A DNA stretch of 64,000 nt. It comes from Thermoplasmata archaeon (GTDB taxonomy: Archaea; Thermoplasmatota; Thermoplasmata; Methanomassiliicoccales; Methanomethylophilaceae). The stretch lies in contig SUSV01000007.1 of assembly GCA_015063245.1 (NCBI GenBank), positions 1 through 64,000 on the forward strand, in the 5' to 3' direction. A program made the translations under genes and the position numbers. Positions 59,981 to 64,000 of this stretch are shown here, in pieces; the stretch's first letter is position 1; each line of letters opens with the position of its first letter. The notes under the pieces were generated by a model that ran no database searches, was not told where the DNA came from, and saw only the letters and a list, made by a program, of their open reading frames with translations.

Positions 59981-61246
59981 ATGGATATCGAAACAGTCCT
60001 GATGGGAAGGGCCTTCGTCGGCGGGGAGCTCAAATACACGGAGATAGGGATCAGCGAAGGGAAGATCGTAGCCGTGGGAAGCTATGTCTCCGGAGGGGAG
60101 AACAGGGTAGAGCTCGGAACGAGCATGACCGTGCTCCCCGGATTCGTGGACCCCCATGTGCATCTGCGTGATCCCGGCATGACCCAGAAGGAGGATTTCT
60201 CCACAGGTACGCTGGCCGCGGTCTATGCAGGAGTTACCACTGTACTTGATATGCCGAATACGAAGCCGGCGGTTTACAACATGACGACCCTGAACGAGAA
60301 GAAGTCGCATGTCAAGGGAAGGTCCTATGCGGATTACGGGCTGTTCGCGGCCATAACGCCGGATACCAATGCGGCCATGATGTCGAAGTACGTTCCCGGA
60401 TTCAAACTGTTCATGGGCTCTACCACGGGCAACATTCTCCTGAACGACGATGAGGAGCTCATTCCAGCGGTAAGGGCGGCATTGGATACTGGCAAGAGGG
60501 TCAGCGTCCACGCCGAGGACGATTCCCTCATCCTCCATGAACCGGAGAGATGCACAAGGGACCATCTCAGGAACCGCCCCGCAGAGGCGGAGCTCAATGC
60601 GATCAGAAGGCTGGCGAAGAACTTCGCCAACGAGAGGATCAACATCTGCCATGTCACGACCCCGGAGGGTCTGGACCTTGCGAAGAAGGCAGGCTTCACA
60701 ACGGAGATCACCATGCACCATATGATGTTCGAGGTCGACAGGGACAAGGATGCCTTCTACAAGGTGAACCCCCCGCTCCGCGACATCAACACGCGCGATG
60801 CACTGTTCAAGAGGTTCATAGCGGATGAGTTCACGATGTTCGGGACGGACCATGCTCCGCATACGCTTGCCGAGAAGCAGCAGGACTTCGATTCCGCTCC
60901 CGGAGGGATGCCCGGAGTCGAGACGACCATGCCCATAGTCATGAACATGGTGCGCAAGAACATCATCCCGCTGTCGCAGGCCGTCAGGATGGGTGCGGTC
61001 GCACCCGGACAGGCCTTCTCCCTCCCGAAGGGGGAGATCAAGGTAGGCATGGATGCCGATCTCGCCATCTTCGACATGAGGAAGGTCACCGCGATAGATG
61101 CGAAACAGCTCCACAGCAAGTGCGGGCACTCCCAATACGCCGGCAGGGAGGCGATATTCCCCGATACAGTAATAATCAGGGGAGAGGTACAGGTCGAAGG
61201 AGCAGAGTTCTGCGGGGAACGCAGAGGGGTCGATATCTTTGGCTGA
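59981..61246 (+). CDS. pyrC: Dihydroorotase
   Basis: This enzyme closes carbamoyl aspartate to dihydroorotate in pyrimidine synthesis. Zinc-site and substrate motifs are DPHVHLRDPGMTQKEDF, the carboxylated lysine in GFKLFMGSTTG, and histidines in SVHAEDDSL, ICHVTTPEG and GTDHAPHTLAEK. It has 421 residues, typical for class I dihydroorotase. It overlaps the next gene by 8 bases. Confidence 0.95.
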   Translation: MDIETVLMGRAFVGGELKYTEIGISEGKIVAVGSYVSGGENRVELGTSMTVLPGFVDPHVHLRDPGMTQKEDFSTGTLAAVYAGVTTVLDMPNTKPAVYNMTTLNEKKSHVKGRSYADYGLFAAITPDTNAAMMSKYVPGFKLFMGSTTGNILLNDDEELIPAVRAALDTGKRVSVHAEDDSLILHEPERCTRDHLRNRPAEAELNAIRRLAKNFANERINICHVTTPEGLDLAKKAGFTTEITMHHMMFEVDRDKDAFYKVNPPLRDINTRDALFKRFIADEFTMFGTDHAPHTLAEKQQDFDSAPGGMPGVETTMPIVMNMVRKNIIPLSQAVRMGAVAPGQAFSLPKGEIKVGMDADLAIFDMRKVTAIDAKQLHSKCGHSQYAGREAIFPDTVIIRGEVQVEGAEFCGERRGVDIFG

Positions 61247-62354
61247 TTACGAGGTTGACTATTCGGAGATTATGGGGAAGCAGGTATCCTGTCCGGAGGA
61301 GTGCGGTATGTGCTGCCTCTGCCAGCCCGAGGTGCTCCCTGAGGAGCGCCCATTCTTCAAGAAGAACTATCCTCAGTTCCTTGTCAGGACCAAGGGGCCC
61401 CAGCCATATCAGGCATTGGCCCTGAAGAAGGGATGCGGCTCATGCGTGTTCCTGGATAACAGGAGATGCAAGGTCTACGAGCACAGGACCGCATACTGCA
61501 GGCAGTTCCCTTACCACATCTATGCCAGCGACAAGATCAAGGTCGAGCTCGACCTGTCATGCAGGGGCGCATGGTTCGGCAAGGGCAATGACGCGATGAC
61601 CGAGGCCAAGGACCTGATCAAGAGGGCCGAGGGCAGGATAGAGGAGGCATTGGCCGAATCGAAGGAGGTCTACCGCGAATTCTACGCCAACTGCAAGGAG
61701 GCAGGCGTCTATCAGGATCCCTCGATGCTGCGCATGACCGTGTCCGAGAATGTATCGATGTTCACGGATCTGGCATATCTCAGCCGCATAATGGATATGT
61801 CGCAGATCGAGCCTGTGATGGCCCTGTCCGGGATGCGTCCCGAGACGCAGCTCGACATGGACTCGCTGCAGGAGGCGGGGATGGACCTCGCAATGGATTC
61901 GATGTCATCCTCAGACCCGCTCAGCGTACCGGTCTACTGCGACAAGGACTGGAATTGGAACATGTTCATGGCCAAGGGTGGGGAGATCGAGTGGTTCGTC
62001 ATGGATGACGACGGCGAGATGCACAGCAAGGGAAAGGCTGACGCCGCGAAGATCAAGCTCAGGGTGCCCGACGAGGAAGGCACGAAGGTCCTCAGGGACT
62101 ATGTCAACATCCTCAACCAGAGGGACAGCTTCATGGGGAGCGTCTTCTCGATGATGGATCAGAACGGATACGAGGACGATATGACCAACGCCTACTTCGG
62201 AAGCATGGCGGTGACCGTGATGGACCTCCTGTGGAGGATGTCCATGCTGGACCACTTCATGGGGATCGGGAACGGAGCGGAGGGCATGAGGGAGGCCATA
62301 ATCTTCTACGACATGGACCGTCTGGATGCACCCGCGATAGGAGCCTTCGTTTAA
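61239..62354 (+). CDS. YkgJ-type cysteine-cluster protein
   Basis: The N-terminal part has the zinc/iron-chelating cysteine pattern CPEECGMCCLCQPEV followed by GCGSCVFLDNRRCKVYEHRTAYCRQFPYHI, typical of the YkgJ (UPF0153) family. The other two thirds of this 371-residue protein are acidic, Met- and Asp-rich, and unlike anything I can name. The TTG start overlaps the pyrC gene. Metal binding is expected from the cysteines, and the function is unknown. Confidence 0.8.
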   Translation: MADYEVDYSEIMGKQVSCPEECGMCCLCQPEVLPEERPFFKKNYPQFLVRTKGPQPYQALALKKGCGSCVFLDNRRCKVYEHRTAYCRQFPYHIYASDKIKVELDLSCRGAWFGKGNDAMTEAKDLIKRAEGRIEEALAESKEVYREFYANCKEAGVYQDPSMLRMTVSENVSMFTDLAYLSRIMDMSQIEPVMALSGMRPETQLDMDSLQEAGMDLAMDSMSSSDPLSVPVYCDKDWNWNMFMAKGGEIEWFVMDDDGEMHSKGKADAAKIKLRVPDEEGTKVLRDYVNILNQRDSFMGSVFSMMDQNGYEDDMTNAYFGSMAVTVMDLLWRMSMLDHFMGIGNGAEGMREAIIFYDMDRLDAPAIGAFV

Positions 62355-62492
62355 TACGCGCGAGTAGATACCTTAAAATACATTTTGTTTATAGGTGTCC
62401 AAAGTTAGCACCCATGGTGGACCTTATGAACGGCCCCTATGAGGTGGGATTGTCCGCGGGGACAATTAAAATCCATAAAGGAGAGATCAAAA

Positions 62493-62666
62493 ATGTCAGG
62501 AGCAGGTACACCCGCACAGGGAAGACACAACAAGTACAAGACACACATCCCCTGCCGCAGGTGCGGAAAGCGCGCTTACCACGTAAGGAAGGGAGTCTGC
62601 GCTTCATGCGGATACGGAAAGACCGCAAAGATGAGAACATACGCTTGGGCTAAACTCCGCGAGTGA
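62493..62666 (+). CDS. rpl37e: 50S ribosomal protein eL37
   Basis: This 57-residue zinc-ribbon ribosomal protein is found in archaea and eukaryotes. [22 protein letters not shown] gives the zinc site, with a basic C terminus [12 protein letters not shown]. The start is ATG 62493 after a GGAGAG ribosome site; the track extends it upstream without support. A TATA-like TTTATAGG near 62389 precedes a leader of about 95 bases that has a short GTCC/GGAC hairpin. purF follows 6 bases after the stop. Confidence 0.95.
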   Translation: MSGAGTPAQGRHNKYKTHIPCRRCGKRAYHVRKGVCASCGYGKTAKMRTYAWAKLRE

Positions 62667-62672
62667 TGTAAC

Positions 62673-64000
62673 ATGGCCGGACCGAATCACAGCTGCGGTG
62701 TAGTCGCGATATCAGCTGAATACGACGTAGCGTCCGATTTGTACACGGCCTTGATGATTATCCAACACCGCGGACAGGAAAGCGCGGGAATCTCGGTATA
62801 CAACGGAGCGGCGATCAGGACCGTCAAAGGTCTCGGACTCGTCAACGTTGCCATACCCTCCGATTCCCTTTCTAAATTACCCGGCAAGTCCGGGATAGGC
62901 CACGTCAGATACGCGACATTGGGTGCCAGCGGATACGAGAACACCCAGCCTCTGAATGTGGCGACCAACTTTGGTGACATTTCTATAGCTCACAACGGTG
63001 AGCTCACCAACTATCAGGAGCTCAAAGAGAAGTATATGAAGGAAGGCTGGGTCTTCTTCACGGGATCTGACAGCGAACTCATCCTCAAGCTTCTCGGTAT
63101 GTACCTCGTGGATCACGATCCCATCGAGGCGGTCCACATGCTCATGGACGAGCTCGACGGAGCATACTCCGTGGTCTTCACGATCAACGGAAGGACGTTC
63201 GGATTCAGGGACAGATACGGATTCAGGCCCCTCATCCTCGGAAAGCTCGACGGAGGTTACATCCTCGTCTCGGAGAGCTCCGCAATCGAGGCCCTCAAGG
63301 GAGAGGTCATCAGGGATGTCGAGCCCGGGGAGATATGCGAGATCACGTCCAACGGATACAAGTTCACACCCAGCGAGATCGAGCACCCCCGCGCCCACTG
63401 CATGTTCGAGTGGGTATACTTCGCAAGGCCCGACTCCGTCATCGACGGAAGGACCGTGTACGATGTACGCAGGGAGATCGGTAAGGTCCTCGCCAGGGAA
63501 TGCCCGGCCGATGTCGACTTCGTGATGCCCATCCCCGATTCGGGACGCGCGCATGCGATCGGTTATGCGATCGAGGCAGGAATCCCCTACGAAGAGGGAT
63601 TCATGAAGAACCGTGCCGCCGGAAGGACATTCATCCTTCCCGAGCAGAAGCTCAGGGAGACCGCCGTCTCCATGAAGATGATCCCCATCAGGTCCGCCGT
63701 CAAGGACAAGAAGGTCCTGATCATCGACGACAGTATCGTCAGGGGAACGACGCTCAAGATCCTCATCGGAATGCTGAAGAACGCCGGTGCCAAGGAGGTA
63801 CACGTCCGTATCGGATGCCCGCCTGTCATCGCACCCTGCTTCTACGGCGTCGACATGAAGACGAGGGATCAGTTCATCGCCAACAAGCATACCATCGATG
63901 AGATCCGTGAGATCATCGGTGCGGACAGCCTCGGATACATCAGTCTCGAGGGACTCGTTGAAGCCATCGGATTCAAGGCAGACGACCTGTGCCTGGCATG
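62673..64000 (+). CDS. purF: Amidophosphoribosyltransferase PurF (partial, runs off window end)
   Basis: This enzyme makes phosphoribosylamine from PRPP and glutamine, the first step of purine synthesis. It is absent from the ORF track because no stop occurs before the window end. The N-terminal nucleophile cysteine is in HSCGVVAI at residue 8, so the first seven residues may be cleaved off. The glutamine-amidotransferase motifs QHRGQESAG, GHVRYAT and AHNGELTN follow, and the PRPP site is VLIIDDSIVRGTTLK. About 442 codons are present; the family has about 470. It follows eL37 closely. Confidence 0.96.
   Translation, partial: MAGPNHSCGVVAISAEYDVASDLYTALMIIQHRGQESAGISVYNGAAIRTVKGLGLVNVAIPSDSLSKLPGKSGIGHVRYATLGASGYENTQPLNVATNFGDISIAHNGELTNYQELKEKYMKEGWVFFTGSDSELILKLLGMYLVDHDPIEAVHMLMDELDGAYSVVFTINGRTFGFRDRYGFRPLILGKLDGGYILVSESSAIEALKGEVIRDVEPGEICEITSNGYKFTPSEIEHPRAHCMFEWVYFARPDSVIDGRTVYDVRREIGKVLARECPADVDFVMPIPDSGRAHAIGYAIEAGIPYEEGFMKNRAAGRTFILPEQKLRETAVSMKMIPIRSAVKDKKVLIIDDSIVRGTTLKILIGMLKNAGAKEVHVRIGCPPVIAPCFYGVDMKTRDQFIANKHTIDEIREIIGADSLGYISLEGLVEAIGFKADDLCLA

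Noticed and set aside
62877-63890. 337-residue minus-strand ORF opposite purF
   Set aside because: It is antisense to purF, which the track omits only because it has no stop inside the window.
1-64000. CRISPR arrays, insertion sequences, integrases or prophage genes
   Set aside because: No regularly spaced direct repeats, transposase motifs or phage structural genes were seen in reading the window.

Overview
The window is archaeal and points strongly to a methylotrophic methanogen of the order Methanomassiliicoccales, probably a gut-type Methanomethylophilaceae. The evidence is a monomethylamine methyltransferase gene (mtmB) with an in-frame UAG (pyrrolysine) codon next to its corrinoid protein gene mtmC; archaeal ribosomal proteins and RNA polymerase subunit D; family D DNA polymerase (DP2); archaeal-type lipid genes; TATA-box promoters with several apparently leaderless genes; and an intron-bearing tRNA-Met. 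Every gene whose end I checked (more than 50) stops with TGA or, in four cases, TAA. None stops with TAG, as expected where UAG is a sense codon.

Layout. 1-2.45 kb: MBL-fold hydrolase, threonylcarbamoyl-AMP synthase, type II methionine aminopeptidase, tRNA-Leu(CAA). 2.5-6.5 kb (minus strand): mtmC-mtmB and then an Rh/Amt-type ammonium transporter with a long, highly structured leader RNA ending in a hairpin over its ribosome binding site. This links methylamine demethylation, which releases ammonia, with ammonium transport. 6.5-7.2 kb: a gene-free stretch with inverted repeats, a foldable segment and a structured ribosomal leader. 7.2-9.6 kb: rps13-rps4-rps11-rpoD. 9.66-18 kb (minus): PolD large subunit, a NOG1/Obg-like GTPase and a 1305-residue membrane-anchored lamin-tail-domain protein. 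18.2-21.2 kb: a radical SAM protein resembling tetraether lipid synthase, a small 2[4Fe-4S] ferredoxin missing from the ORF track, and geranylgeranyl reductase, a plausible membrane-lipid operon. 21.25-24.9 kb (minus): aminotransferase, small acidic protein, mevalonate kinase, HdrD-like Fe-S protein.

25-30.8 kb (minus) is the main accessory locus: a protein with two tandem TerB_N-like modules and a TerB_C-like tail, a BREX-type ATPase (BrxD/DUF2791-like), and an Lhr-like (BrxHI-like) helicase overlapping it by 4 bp. No PglZ, PglX or nuclease is nearby. I regard it as the best candidate for an uncharacterised defence or genome-maintenance system. It is transcribed divergently from a DUF1846 gene, followed by a Fic AMPylase with a strong palindrome at its promoter and a bacterial-type Hsp90 (HtpG).

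35.5-46 kb: DUF362 ferredoxin protein, HAD hydrolase, PAPS-reductase-like multidomain protein, beta-carbonic anhydrase, a nitroreductase whose 5' end looks frameshifted, an exported acidic protein, and a DUF4956 / VTC-type / Cthe_2159-like surface cluster. 46-52.7 kb: Zn-ribbon protein, pyruvoyl arginine decarboxylase, PAC2 protein, M16 peptidase, hydrogenase maturation protease, a LysR-like regulator with matching 20-bp palindromes before itself and before hdrC-hdrB, and ribosomal protein eS1.

52.8-58.3 kb: tRNA-Met and a metal-chelate-type ABC uptake locus: a methyltransferase-ArsR fusion, a binding protein with dockerin-like calcium repeats, a second related methyltransferase, FecCD-type permease and ATPase. 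Two copies of one 19-bp palindrome lie at the two divergent promoters. 58.4-64 kb: ArsA/Get3-like ATPase with a small partner, dihydroorotase, a Cys-cluster protein, ribosomal protein eL37 and purF, which runs off the window end. All functional names are from my own reading of motifs and family knowledge; no database search was run.
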